Of a stretch of 64,000 nucleotides of DNA, positions 27,451-36,987 are shown in pieces. The stretch lies in NCBI GenBank assembly GCA_030447925.1, contig JAUJNX010000004.1:186001-250000 (forward strand). The letters are read 5' to 3'. This DNA is from Egibacteraceae bacterium (GTDB lineage Bacteria; Actinomycetota; Nitriliruptoria; Euzebyales; Egibacteraceae). Numbering within the stretch: position 1 is the first letter of the stretch; each line of letters opens with the position of its first letter. The notes below the pieces were generated by a model, which saw only the letters and a list, made by a program, of their open reading frames with translations, was not told the origin of the DNA and made no database searches. Both the position numbers and the translations under genes were made by a program.

Positions 27451-30118
27451 CTAGGCGGGCGGGTCGCCCGCGATCGACTCCAGGACGTCCATGGCCGTCT
27501 GGCTGAAGGCCGGGTCGAGGTCACCGGAGGCGCCGGAGGCCTGCGCGGTCAACCAGAGGCTGGCCGCCTCCTCGCGGAGCTGCTCGCCCTCGTAGCCCAG
27601 CAGGACGCGCAGGCGCCCGGCGAACAGCCGCCCTCCGGGGCCCGCCGCCTCGGGGTCGGCGTCGACGGCGGCCAGCAGGGCGCTCAGCGACAGCTGCGGG
27701 CGGAGCAGCTCGACCAGCCGCCCGGCGACCTCGACGTCGGCCCCGCCGCTGTCGCGGCGGACGAGGGCGCTGCCGTAGATCGACACCAGCTCGACGTCGC
27801 GCTCGGCGCCGCTCAGGTCGTCCAGCAGGGCCGCGCGGCGCACGAGGTCGGCGCTCTCCGTGCCGACGGCCTCGCGGTCGGCCTGCTCCTGCAGCGCGGC
27901 GATGTCCGCGGGGCCCGCCGCCGGGTCCTCGTCGGGGACGCGCGAGGTCGCGTCACCCGGCACGACGTCGGTGCCCGCGCCGCGGCCCTGCAGCAGGGGC
28001 AGGGCGATCAGCAGGGCGACGGCGGCGACCACCGAGATGATGAGCACGATCGCCGCCACCCGGTCGGCCCGTGAACGACCGCGAGCGGCGACCGGCCGGG
28101 CGGGCGGGGCCTGGGCGGCGCCGTCGGCGCGCGTCCACTCCCCCTCCACCGGCCGGCCGGTCGCCGGTGCGGCCCGCCCCCGTCCTCGCGCCTCCGCGGC
28201 GCCCTGCAGCCGCGGCGGTGCCTGCGGCGTGGGCACGATCGCCGCGGGGACGATCCTGGTCACGTCCGCCCGCGGCGGGGGCGGCACCACCCCCGGGGTG
28301 CGGGTCCTGGGCGCGCCCGCGGCATGGTGGTGCGGCGGGTCGACCGGGGGCGGCGTGGCCGTGTCGATGACCCGCTCCGCGGGGACCGGCCCGTGCTCGG
28401 GCCCCACCGCGCCCCGGGGCAGCCGCGGTGCGGTCGTGGCGGCCGCCTGGGCGGCGTCCGCTGCCTGGCCGCCCGGCCCGCCCGGCCCGCCCGAGGCGGG
28501 CCGGTCGGGCTCGGTCCGCCCCGTGCCCGCGGCCGGGCTGGGCGTCCGGCCTCCCGCCTGGGGTGCCGGGCCGCCCGCGGCGGCTCCCCTTCCGCCTCGC
28601 GCCACGGGTCCGCCGGCCCCCGGCGCGATCCCCGCCGTTGCCGGGGCGCCGCCGTTGCCCGCCGCGGGCTTCCGGCCCCCGGCCGCCCCCGCCCCGCTTT
28701 GCCGCCCGTCCCGGGCGCGGCCTTGCCACCCCCCCTGCGGCGGCGTCCCCTGCCCGCCCGCCACCCGCCCCCCGGCCGCCTGCCCGCCCGCATCCGGCGC
28801 CGCCGGCCGACCGGGCGCCTGCCCGCCCGCCGCCGGCGGCCCCACCGGCCGACCGGGCGCCCTGCCGCCCGGGGCGGGGGGCGCTGTCGGGGCACCCGCA
28901 ACCGGACCCCCGCAGGCGGGAGGACGCCGCCCGGCCCCGGCGCCGGGCCGTGACCCCCTGCCGGTGCCGCGGGGACCCGCCCGCACCCGGCCCGGGCCGC
29001 GCCTCCCCGGCGCCTTCCCCGGACGGCGCCGTCGGCGGCCCCGCCACGCCGGGAGCGGCCTGACCCGTGCCAGGCCCCGGCAGCGGTGCCGCCTGCCCAC
29101 CAGCCGCGGCGTCGCGCGCGACGGGACCCGCTCCCGTGCCGCGTCCTGAGGAGGGTGCGGCCGGGCGGGGCTCGGCCGCCGCGGCCTCGCCGTGGGCCTC
29201 GGAGGGCGCCGCGGGCCGACCTGTCTCGCCGCCGACCTCGGAGGCGGCGGTGGAGGTCGGGGGACCTGGAGGGGTGGCGGCCGCTGGGCCCGGCGGGGCA
29301 GCCGGGCGCGGGGTCCGGGGAGGGCGTGCCAGTCGGATGGTCTCGTCGGACGCGTCCACCGGGGTCAGGGGCGGCAGTGCCTCCAGGACGTCGGCGCGCA
29401 GGGCGGCGGCGTCGGGTTGGCGGTCCGCCGGGTCGGCCGCGGTCGCGCGGGCCAGGACCGCCGCCAGGCCCGGCTCGGCGGCGTCGGGCAGGAGCCGCGC
29501 CAGCAGGACGCCCGCCGCCGCGACGTCGGAGCGCGCGTCGGCGGGCTCGCCCCGGCTCTGCTGCGGCGACGGGGCCGGGCGCGGCCCGGCGCCGGGTTCG
29601 GGGCCGACCCGCAGCCCCAGGGCGGGGTCGCGCGCGGCCTCGGCCAGTCCGGCGCTGGTCAGCCGGGCGCGGTCGCCCGTCACCAGCACGTTGTCCGCGC
29701 GGACGTCGCGGTGCACCGCGCCGACGTCGTGGAGGGCGGCCAGCGCCCCCAGCAGGTCCGCCGCCCACGCCGCGGCCCGGGCCCGCGCCACGGGCCCGTC
29801 GGCGAGCACGTCCTCGAGGCTGCCGCCCTCGACCCGCTCCAGCGCCAGGAACGACGGCCGCCCGTGGTCGACGTCCACCACCGCGACCAGCGCGTCGTGG
29901 CGCACGCGAGCGACCGCCCGCGCCGCGCGCAGCGCCCGCCCGGCGGCGACCTCGTCGTCCAGCCCGTCGAGCACCTTCACCGCCACCGGCCGGCCGAGCA
30001 GCACGTCGTCGGCCGCGTACACGTGCCCCGCAGGGCCGTCCCCCAGCCGCCGCCCCACCCGGTACCGGTCGGCCAGGAGCACGTCCGCGAGGCCCTCCGG
30101 GGGCGCCCCCTCAGCCAT
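27451..30118 (-). CDS. Degenerate Ser/Thr protein kinase (probable pseudokinase), one frameshift
   Basis: The N-terminal 270 residues form a Pkn-type kinase fold. K48 in VAVKVL is present and the catalytic loop reads H136-R-D138-V-R-A-D-N143, but the P-loop is LGDGPAGHVY (GxGxxG altered), the loop lysine is Arg, and the DFG motif is replaced by S155-A-G157 in LTSAGLAE. Without the metal-binding Asp, catalysis is doubtful. A very long Pro/Gly/Ala linker follows, then one membrane helix (VAAIVLIISVVAAVALLIALPLL) and a helical extracellular domain of about 165 residues. The frame changes near 28970, inside the linker. ATG 30118 is 13 nt downstream of the DivIVA-like gene, suggesting co-expression in envelope growth control. 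Confidence 0.82.
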
Positions 30119-30130
30119 CCGCCCGGCCCG

Positions 30131-30880
30131 TCACGGGGTGCGCTCGCCCTGTGGCCGGCCCGCCGCCTCGGCGGGGGCCTCGGCCGGGAACTCGGCCAGG
30201 GTGGTCCGCAGCCGCGTGAGCTCGGCGGCGATGCGCCGCTGGCGCTCCAGCAGGGCCTGGGTGGTCGCCTCCTGGTCGGCCCGCCGGCGCTCCGCCTCCT
30301 CCAGGGCCGCGCGGGCGGTCGCCCGCGCCTCCTCCAGGATCCGGCGGGCGTCGACCTCGGCCTGGGTCACGATGCCCTCGGCCTGGTCCTCGGCGTGCCG
30401 CCGGGTGCGCTGGAGCAGGTCGTCGGCCTCCTGGCGCGCCCCGTCGAGGATCGCCCGGGCGTCCTCCTCCGCCCCCGCGCGCGCGGCGCGGACCTCCTCG
30501 GCCGCGCCCTCCACGGACCGCCGCAGCTCCTCGGCGTCGGTGCGCGCCCGGTCCAGCAGCTCCCGGGCCTCCCGCTCGCCACGGGCGCGGCGCTCGGCGG
30601 CCTCCTCCTCGGCCAGCCGGAGGATCGCCGCGACGCGCCCGCCCAGCCGCGCGAAGTCGTCCTCCGCGGCCGCGCCGGGCACGGGCAGCTCGCCGGTGTC
30701 GACGTCGTCGGGTTGCGCCCCGCGGACGGGGTCCGGGCGGTCGGCGGCCGGCGCGTCGGTCGTCTCCGCGCGGCGCTCGGCCTCGGCCAGCCGCTGGTGC
30801 AGGCGAGCCACGTAGGCCTCGACCTGGGTGCGCTCGTAGCCGCGGAGCGCGACCGCGAACTCGGGTCGGGTGTCGGTCAT
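30131..30880 (-). CDS. DivIVA-like coiled-coil protein
   Basis: About 249 residues. The N-terminus has the DivIVA-type membrane-targeting pattern FAVALRGYERTQVEAYVARL, then a low-complexity acidic linker and a long coiled coil (about 85-235) with regular EEARATARAALEEAERRR-type heptads. DivIVA/Wag31-type proteins mark cell poles or septa and recruit wall-synthesis factors. I prefer ATG 30880 (AGG 7 nt before) to an in-frame TTG at 30886. Directly upstream of the degenerate kinase on the same strand, recalling actinobacterial links between Pkn kinases and DivIVA. Confidence 0.85.
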   Translation of the reverse strand: MTDTRPEFAVALRGYERTQVEAYVARLHQRLAEAERRAETTDAPAADRPDPVRGAQPDDVDTGELPVPGAAAEDDFARLGGRVAAILRLAEEEAAERRARGEREARELLDRARTDAEELRRSVEGAAEEVRAARAGAEEDARAILDGARQEADDLLQRTRRHAEDQAEGIVTQAEVDARRILEEARATARAALEEAERRRADQEATTQALLERQRRIAAELTRLRTTLAEFPAEAPAEAAGRPQGERTP

Positions 30881-31094
30881 CGCCAACCTCGGGAAGGGGG
30901 GACGGGAGCGGTGCGGCGACGCTGCCAGGAGGTCCGGGGCAACACCAGCCCCAACGAGGGTGGTTCGGCACCCCCCTCATGAGGGATTGCCGCACCACCC
31001 GATTGGGGCCACCGAAACCTAGTCCGTGATGGTGAGAGCGCGCATCCTTTCCATGGATCGATACGGCCGACGGTCCAGGTCCCCTCGGCAGAAG

Positions 31095-31129
31095 GTCCAT
31101 ATGGACAGCGGACAGGTGCCCACCTGTCC
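31095..31129. promoter_or_regulatory. Adjacent palindromes, candidate operator
   Basis: GTCCATATGGAC (31095-31106) is a perfect 12-nt palindrome. Three bases later GGACAGGTGCCCACCTGTCC (31110-31129) has perfect 9-bp arms around CC. Two dyads this close suggest a dimeric repressor or activator site controlling the divergent genes. The protein that binds is unknown. Confidence 0.5.
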
Positions 31130-31316
31130 GGAAGGACATTGCCGCAGCGGGGACCGGCGTTGCGCGTACTTGCTCCCTTTTTGACCCCAGGCGACATCAC
31201 CCTGCGTCACGCTCGCGTCCACGCTGCACCGATGGGCACCCCCCGGCGACCACCCGAAGCCGGTGGGCAGGTTCCTCCGAGTGCGATAGAAGCCAACTCG
31301 TCGGTAGCGCGTGCCG

Positions 31317-31345
31317 TTGCTGCGCCGCGAGGACGCACCTAGGGT
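31317..31345 (+). promoter_or_regulatory. Sigma-70-type promoter for the secreted Asp-rich protein
   Basis: TTGCTG (31317-31322), a 17-nt spacer and TAGGGT (31340-31345). The expected start near 31352 gives a leader of about 150 nt before the ATG at 31500. Confidence 0.55.
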
Positions 31346-31401
31346 CCCGATTGCTCTGCGGGGGGCAGTCCGTCCAACACGATCCCGCGTCACGGCCAGC
31401 A

Positions 31402-31425
31402 GATGAGAAGAGGGCACTTCTCATC
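31402..31425 (+). promoter_or_regulatory. Leader hairpin with 9-bp perfect stem
   Basis: GATGAGAAG, loop AGGGCA, CTTCTCATC. It lies in the predicted leader, about 75 nt before the start codon, and has no T-run, so it may stabilise or regulate the mRNA rather than terminate it. Confidence 0.5.
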
Positions 31426-31499
31426 CGCAACCGGTCGGCGCCGCACAGGGATCGATTGCTGACCGTGCTGTCGTCTTTTCCTGCCTTGAGGAGCCTGCA

Positions 31500-32876
31500 A
31501 TGGCGCAAGCCAAACCCTCTCCGCCGCATGCGGCACCTGGTCCGCGTGCCAGGCGTCGTCCGGGCGCGTCCCGGATCCTGGTGCTGACCGTCGTCGCTGC
31601 GATGTTGACGGTTGGCGTTCCTGGGATCGCGTTCGCGCAGTCGAGCGCCACCCAGCAGACCGTGACCCAGAGCAGTTTCCAATCGTTCCTGGGCCAGTTG
31701 CTCGCCTTCTTCCAATCGCGCCAGCCGGTCACGCCGCCGACCGCTCCGCCCACCGGCGAGCCCACGGCCGCGCCGGACGGGGAGGACCCGGACGGGGAGG
31801 ACCCGGACGGGGGCGACGACGCCGGGGAGGACCCGACCGAGGTCCCCACCGATGACCCCACCGCCCCGCCCGCAGAGGACGGGGACGACGGGGACGACGA
31901 GGACGCGGGCGACGCCCCGGTCGCGAGGATCATCGGGACCGCGGTGGACAACCTCGAGGTCGACCCCGACACCTCCACCCTGGCCGAGAACTGCGACGAC
32001 ACCGGGCTGGACGTCAGCCAGGGCGGCGTCGACCTGATCGGCGAGACCAGTTGCCTGGAGCTGAGCGTCGTGGTCCGGGCCGACCCGGTCGTGACCGCCC
32101 TGCGCAACCTGACCGTCGACGGCGGGACCGTCACGGCCGAGCCGCAGGCCGTCGATCTGGGCAACGGCCAGGCGATGCCGCTGGACGCCTTCACCGTGGA
32201 CCCCGCGGGCGGCGCCGGCGACACCCTGTACCGCGACGTGGACGCGGACGGCGACCTGAGCGGGCACTGCCACTTCGGTGTCGTCGACCTCGACGCGCCG
32301 GACGGGCTGCCCCAGACCCCGACCTACCGGGTGTTCAGCGCGGTGCAGAGCCTGGATGGCGACGCGCCCGTGGAGCTGACCGTCGAGAACCTGCCGCCCG
32401 GCGACTACCGGATGGACTACTGGTGCGGGTGGGGCAACCACACGCACTTCGTGGCCGACAGCGCCAACACCACCATCTCGATGGACACCGAGAACTTCTC
32501 GATCGGCGCGGACGGCGCCGACGAGGACCCCGCCGCCGAGGGCGACGCGGGCGAGGACCAGGAGGCCGCCGACCAGGAGGCCGCGGACCAGCAGGAGGAC
32601 CCGGACGCCGACGGCGACGGGGACCAGGGCGACGGCGGCCAGGGCGACGGTGACCGCGACGGTGACCGCGACGGCGGCCAGGGCGACGGCGACCGCGACG
32701 GCGGCCGGGGCGACGGCGACGGCGGCCAGGGCGACGGCGACGGCGCCGAGGAGGCGGCCAGCCCGGCGCCCACCGCGACGCCGACCGTGAGCCTGACGAT
32801 GGCGGGCGGCGACACCATCGCCGCCCCGCACCAGCAGAGCGGCGTTCCGATCGGCGGCGGGCACGCCGGTCACTGA
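31500..32876 (+). CDS. Secreted Asp/Gly-rich protein of unknown function
   Basis: A 458-residue protein. A basic N-terminus and helix (ILVLTVVAAMLTVGVPGIAFA) form a signal peptide cleaved near AFAQ. A Gln/Ser-rich segment is followed by an acidic linker (GEDPDGEDPDGGDD), a cysteine-containing central domain (about 140-335; NCDDTGLDV, SCLELSVVV, SGHCHFGVVDL, DYWCGWGNHTHF) and a repeat-rich tail of GDGDRDGGQGDGD units, with GGGHAGH at the end. The four central cysteines could form disulfides, and the acidic repeats could bind calcium. No family was recognised. ATG 31500 has GAGGAG 6 nt upstream. Confidence 0.85.
   Translation: MAQAKPSPPHAAPGPRARRRPGASRILVLTVVAAMLTVGVPGIAFAQSSATQQTVTQSSFQSFLGQLLAFFQSRQPVTPPTAPPTGEPTAAPDGEDPDGEDPDGGDDAGEDPTEVPTDDPTAPPAEDGDDGDDEDAGDAPVARIIGTAVDNLEVDPDTSTLAENCDDTGLDVSQGGVDLIGETSCLELSVVVRADPVVTALRNLTVDGGTVTAEPQAVDLGNGQAMPLDAFTVDPAGGAGDTLYRDVDADGDLSGHCHFGVVDLDAPDGLPQTPTYRVFSAVQSLDGDAPVELTVENLPPGDYRMDYWCGWGNHTHFVADSANTTISMDTENFSIGADGADEDPAAEGDAGEDQEAADQEAADQQEDPDADGDGDQGDGGQGDGDRDGDRDGGQGDGDRDGGRGDGDGGQGDGDGAEEAASPAPTATPTVSLTMAGGDTIAAPHQQSGVPIGGGHAGH
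32633..32751 (+). repeat. Short Asp/Gly codon repeats (GGCCAGGGCGACGGC-type)
   Basis: Irregular 6- and 9-nt units encode GDGGQ, GDGDRD and DRDGG in the tail of the secreted protein. Such tracts are prone to length change. Confidence 0.75.
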
Positions 32877-32972
32877 CCGCGAGGACCGGTGGGGTGGGCG
32901 AACGGTCCCACCCCACCGGGCAGGGGGACGAACGGTGCCGGCCCCGGCCGGCACGTGGAGGTGACACCGCAG

Positions 32973-34802
32973 GTGGATCGCGAGGTGGGGGCGAACGGCC
33001 GCTGGGGCGACCCCGGCGCCGACGAGGGCACGATGCCCCGCGGCGTGCGGCTGGCCCAGCGCGAGGACGACGACGCCGGTTCGCCGGCCTGGTTCTACGG
33101 CGGCACTCCGGGCCGCTGGGCCTGGACGCCACACCCGAGCGGCAGGCCGAGCTGCGCCGGTTGGAGCAGGAGTTCCTGTCCCCCCGGCCCCCGAACCCTG
33201 GCGGCCGAGCTGGGAGCGCGGCGAGGAGCCGCGGCGCTGGGACGAGGCGCCGGACCGCTCGGCGTGGCGCGCCTGGCTGGAGGACCCGTCCGGCGAGCAG
33301 CCCGCGACGACGGCCGACGACGACGACGACGGCTGGGGCGCCACCGCCCGGGGCACGTCGGCGGCGCAGGACAGCGGGGCGTGGCGGACCGGCGACGGCT
33401 GGCAGGGCACCGAGCACGTGGCGCCGCCGAGCCCGTCCCCGGCGAGCGCGCCCGCCGAGCGGCCGTGGACGCCGCCGGCACCCGCGGGGCGCAGCGGCGA
33501 GGCGTGGACCTCCTGGGACTCGGCGCCCCACGCGGCCGAGCGCGGGACCCGCGACCGGTGGTCGCCGTCCGCGCCCGCCGACCCCGCCCCGTGGCGCAGC
33601 ACCGGCGCGTGGACCCCGACCCCGGCTCCCGCCACGCCGCGGACGACCGACACCTGGGCACCCGCACCGCCGGCCACCTCCGAGCGGGCCACGGACCCGT
33701 GACCCCCCGGCCCCGACCGCGCCGCGGGCAACCGACACCTGGGCACCGGCAGCCCCGGCGCCCACCACCGACCGCTGGGCGCCGACGCCGCCCGCGGCGA
33801 CCTCCTCCCCGACCACGGACCGCTGGAGCCCGGCCGCCCCGACCACCCCGCGCAGCACCGACGCGTGGGCCCCGGCCGCACCGACCACCCCGCGCACCAC
33901 CGACGCGTGGGCCCCGGCCGCACCGACCACCCCGCGCACCACCCACGCGTGGACCCCGGCCGCACCGACCACCCCGCGCACCACCCACGCCGGGGCACCG
34001 GCGGCGCCGGTGCCTGGCGACGCCGCCCGGGCCCCGGGCGGGGCGGACGCCTCCGGCTGGCGCACCGCGGGCGAGGCGCGCGGGCCGTCCGCGCTCGACG
34101 AGCCGGCCCCGTGGCGCAGCACGACCAGGTGGGAGCCTGCGGCGAGCACCGGTACGCGGGCCGCGCCGGCCCCCACGGCACGGTCGGGCGCCGACGCCTG
34201 GACCCCCACCGCGCCGGCCCCCACCGGGCGGCTGGCCGCCGACACGTGGACCCCCGCGGCGCCGGCTCCCGCCGGCGGCGCGCGGCCGGCCGGCACGCCG
34301 CCGCGCGCACCACCACCGCCTGGGCCGACGACGACGCCGCAGCGGGGGCGACGGCGGCGTGGCCGGTCGAGGAGGGCTGGGGCGCGGTCCTGCGCGACGG
34401 CGCCGCCGACCTCGACCACGTCGACATCGTCTACGGCCTGCACCGCGACCGGGCGCGCTCGCCCCGGGGCGCGATCCGCACCGGCTGGGGCCACCCGGTC
34501 CTGGACGCCGCCGCACCCTCGGCGGGCCGCGGCCCGCGGCCCCCGCGACGGGGCCGCGCAACGCGCCCGCGGCGGGCCCCTGGCACGACTGGGAGCCCCT
34601 CGAGGAGGTGGCCGGGCGCCGCGCCCGCCAGGCGCCCGACGGCTCGGGCGGCGTGCTGACCCGTCGGGTGGCCGCGACCGGCACGGTCGTGGTGACCTCC
34701 CTGGGCCTGGCCGTGGGCACCTGGAACGCCTGGGTCTACATCTTCCTGGCCGGCGTCGGCGGGGCCGCGGCCTACTGCCTGACCCGCCGGAGCCTGCGGT
34801 GA
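32973..34802 (+). pseudogene. Repeat-rich protein with C-terminal membrane hairpin, frame broken several times
   Basis: Pieces of one protein lie in three frames. The N-terminus (VDREVGANGRWGDPGADEG ... DDDAGSPAWFYGGTPG) is followed by DATPERQAELRRLEQEFLSP, then WRAWLEDPSGEQPATTADDD, then long Trp-Thr/Ser-Pro repeats such as TTPRTTDAWAPAAP. The acidic piece VEEGWGAVLRDGAADLDHVD precedes WHDWEPLEEVAGRRARQ and a final pair of helices (VVVTSLGLAVGTWNAWVYIFLAGVGGAAAY) that end at the TGA 34800-34802. Frame changes lie near 33105, 33200, 33710, 34300 and 34560. The GTG at 32973 is the best start (GGAGGTGA upstream). Five bases separate it from the ECF sigma gene, so it may belong to that operon. 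Function unknown. Confidence 0.6.
33841..34008 (+). repeat. Tandem 42-nt repeat, four copies
   Basis: The unit GACCACCCCGCGCACCACC begins at 33841, 33883, 33925 and 33967 with few substitutions. It encodes the 14-residue unit TTPRTTDAWAPAAP. Confidence 0.9.
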
Positions 34803-34806
34803 CCGC

Positions 34807-35355
34807 ATGGCGCTGACCCTGCGGCCACGCCCCCGCCCGGAGCGCCTGGACGACGAGCAGGAGCTGAAGGCCGCCTACAGCCGCTACGCCGGCGAGCTGT
34901 TCGGCCTGGCCCGCCGCACGCTGGACGACGCGGGCCTGGCCGAGGAGGCGGTGCAGGAGACCTTCCTGCGCGCCTGGCGCGCCGCGGACCGGTTCGACCC
35001 GGCCGTGGGGTCCCTGCGGACCTGGCTGTTCGCGATCTGCCGCAACATCCTGGTCGACATGACCCGTGCCCGCGCCGTGCGCCCGCGCGTCGTCGACCGT
35101 GACGTCCCCGAGACGCCGGACCCGTTCGACGACCTCGAGCAGGTGCTGACCACGGCGGGCATCGAGGCCGCCCTCCAGCAGCTGAGCGAGCGCCACCGCG
35201 TCGTGCTCGTCGAGGTCCACCTCAACGGCCGCCCCATCCCCGAGGTCGCGGCCGACCTGGGCGTGCCGCCCGGCACGATCTACAGCAGGCTGTACTACGG
35301 GCTCAAGGCGCTCGGCGTCGCGCTCGAAGAGGCAGGCTGGCTGGATGGCCGGTGA
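34807..35355 (+). CDS. ECF-family RNA polymerase sigma factor (SigK-like)
   Basis: A 182-residue sigma factor. Region 2 spans about residues 22-92 (YSRYAGELFGLARRTLDD, AEEAVQETFLRAWRAADRFD, GSLRTWLFAICRNILVDMTRAR) and region 4 about 118-175 (LSERHRVVLVEVHLNGRPI, EVAADLGVPPGTIYSRLYYGLKAL). Its last 11 bases overlap the start of the anti-sigma gene, the usual arrangement for a sigma/anti-sigma pair. It should direct RNA polymerase to a small regulon when released; envelope or oxidative stress is the usual cue for SigK-RskA pairs. Confidence 0.93.
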   Translation: MALTLRPRPRPERLDDEQELKAAYSRYAGELFGLARRTLDDAGLAEEAVQETFLRAWRAADRFDPAVGSLRTWLFAICRNILVDMTRARAVRPRVVDRDVPETPDPFDDLEQVLTTAGIEAALQQLSERHRVVLVEVHLNGRPIPEVAADLGVPPGTIYSRLYYGLKALGVALEEAGWLDGR

Positions 35356-36132
35356 GCACGCAGACATCCGGGTGCGGCTGGGCGCCTTCGCCCTGGACGC
35401 GGTCCCCGGACCGGAGTGCGACGCGATCGCCCGGCACGTGGCGACCTGCGCGGAGTGCCGCGGCGAGCTCGAGCAGCTGCGGCGCGTCGCCGGCACCCTG
35501 TCGCTGCTGCGCGGCGCCGGGGTGCGCGCCCGCGCCGCCGACCCGGCCCTGCCGGCGGCGGCGGACGAGGAGACCGTGGTCGCGCTGCGCCGGCCCGTCG
35601 GGGCCCGGGCGGACGTCCCCGGGCGCCACCCGCGCCGCGCGGACGACCTCGTGCTCCCGCCGGTCGCGCCGCTGGGCCGCCGGGCCGGGCGGCGGGCCGA
35701 CCGCCGGCCGGAGCTGATCCCCGCGCTGGCCGCGGCCGCCGCGGCCGCCTTCGTGCTGCTCGTGGGCGGCCTGGCCACCGGGTTCGGGGACGACCCGTCG
35801 CCCGACACGGCCCTGGCCCAGGAGACCGGTGCGCCGCCGCTCGCCTTCACCCAGGCGCCGCCGGGGTGACCGGCACCGCGCAGGTGCGCGACTGGGGCTG
35901 GGGCGCGCAGGTCGACCTGCGCATCGCCGGCCTGGCCGGGGACCGGCCCCACAGCGTCTGGCTGGCGCAGGCGGACGGCACGCGGGTGCCCGCGGGCACG
36001 TTCACCCCGACGGGCGGGGACCTGGCCATGACCTTCGGCGCGGGCGTGCCCGCGGCGGGCTCCACCGCGCTGGGCGTCAGCGACCCCGACGGCACGACGG
36101 TCCTGCTCGTGGACCTCGCCGCGGCGCCGTAG
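35345..36132 (+). CDS. Zinc-type anti-sigma factor, RskA-like, one frameshift
   Basis: The N-terminal ZAS domain has H31-VAT-C35-AE-C38, the zinc motif that grips ECF sigma factors. A disordered linker, a membrane helix (LIPALAAAAAAAFVLLVGGLAT) and an extracellular domain follow. The first frame ends in TGA at 35867-35869. Adding one G to the GGGG at 35863-35866 joins APPG to VTGTAQVRDWGWGAQVDLRI ... TLLVDLAAAP, a complete RskA-type domain ending at 36132. The total would be about 262 residues. ATG 35345 overlaps the sigma gene by 11 bases. Proteolysis of the outer domain would release the sigma factor. Confidence 0.88.
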
Positions 36133-36293
36133 GCCCCGCCGCGCGGGCCCCCCGCGCGTCGCCCGACGGGCTACCGGGGCCGCCTCCTTCGGCGGACGAC
36201 GCCGCGGGGCCCGCGCGGGATGCTGGTGGCGGGTCGGAGGAGGGCGTGCCCACACCCCGCCGGCCCAGCACCCTGATCCACGACCGTCCCCCG

Positions 36294-36336
36294 GCGTCGA
36301 GCCCGGGAGGGGAACGTCTCCTCCCGGGCTCGACGC
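36294..36336 (+). terminator. Strong intrinsic terminator after the sigma/anti-sigma operon
   Basis: GCGTCGAGCCCGGGAGG and its exact complement form a 17-bp stem around GGAACGTCT, followed by ATTTCTC. The rest of the 286-nt gap 36133-36418 shows nothing else beyond a few GC-rich short repeats. Confidence 0.85.
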
Positions 36337-36418
36337 ATTTCTCCCCTGTCCATGAAGGCAACGTCCGATCGGCCCGTATCCCCGGGTGATGACGACGCCC
36401 GGCACGGAAGGGGAGCGC

Positions 36419-36958
36419 GTGCGGAACGGAAGGCTCCAGGCGGTGCTGCTGGTCGCCCTGGCGGTCGCGGCCGGCGGCTGCGGCTGGCTGCGGGGCGACG
36501 AGACGACCGCGCCGGTGGGTGGGCTCAACGCCCCCGCTGCCGACGACGCGGCGTTCGACGCCGGCGCGCAGGCCGCGCCCCCGCCCCCGGCGGCGGGCCC
36601 GACCGTGGTCGCGGTCAGCCAGTCCGCGATCGGGCCCGTGCTGGTCGACGGCCGGGGCCTGACGCTGTACCGCTTCACCGAGGACCAGCGCGACGTGTCC
36701 ACCTGCTCCGGCGCGTGTGTCGCGCAGTGGCCCCAGCTGCCCTGGGGCGGGGAGGTGCAGGCCGGCGCGGGGCTGAACCCGGCGACCATCCGCCGCATCG
36801 ACGGCCAGCAGGGCCCGCAGGTGAGCTGCGACGGCTGGCCGCTCTACACCTTCGCCGGTGACCAGGGCCCGGGCCAGCTCGAGGGCCATGCCGTGAACGG
36901 GGCCTGGTACGCGGTGTCCCCGGACTGCCAGATGCTCAGCCAGGCGGCCGCGCGATGA
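36419..36958 (+). CDS. COG4315-type secreted repeat lipoprotein
   Basis: About 179 residues from the GTG at 36419 (GGAAGG 7 nt before; ATG at 36386 is an alternative). A lipobox VAAGGC follows the N-terminal helix, so the protein is a lipoprotein. The body has two repeats of the family: LVDGRGLTLYRFTEDQRDVSTCSGACVAQWPQLP and CDGWPLYTFAGDQGPGQLEGHAVNGAWYAVSP. Members are secreted proteins of unknown function that may bind or scavenge small ligands; two cysteines of the first repeat (STCSGAC) could form a disulfide. Its stop overlaps the ATG of a following regulator frame by 4 bases. Confidence 0.87.
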   Translation: MRNGRLQAVLLVALAVAAGGCGWLRGDETTAPVGGLNAPAADDAAFDAGAQAAPPPPAAGPTVVAVSQSAIGPVLVDGRGLTLYRFTEDQRDVSTCSGACVAQWPQLPWGGEVQAGAGLNPATIRRIDGQQGPQVSCDGWPLYTFAGDQGPGQLEGHAVNGAWYAVSPDCQMLSQAAAR

Positions 36959-36987
36959 CCGCGGGAACCACCAGGACAGGAGACCGC

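Larger units (their letters stand above)
30881..31499. other. 619-nt divergent intergenic region with palindromes and a promoter
   Basis: This is the longest gene-free stretch of the window and is visibly less GC-rich than its flanks. It contains CCCTCATGAGGG (30974-30985), GTCCATATGGAC (31095-31106), a 20-nt inverted repeat (31110-31129), a -35/-10 promoter (31317-31345) and a leader hairpin (31402-31425). No convincing open reading frame or known riboswitch was recognised. Confidence 0.7.

Noticed and set aside
32335..36798. Minus-strand open frame of 1487 codons opposite the sigma operon
   Set aside because: It covers the clear ECF sigma and anti-sigma genes in antisense and contains only low-complexity sequence.
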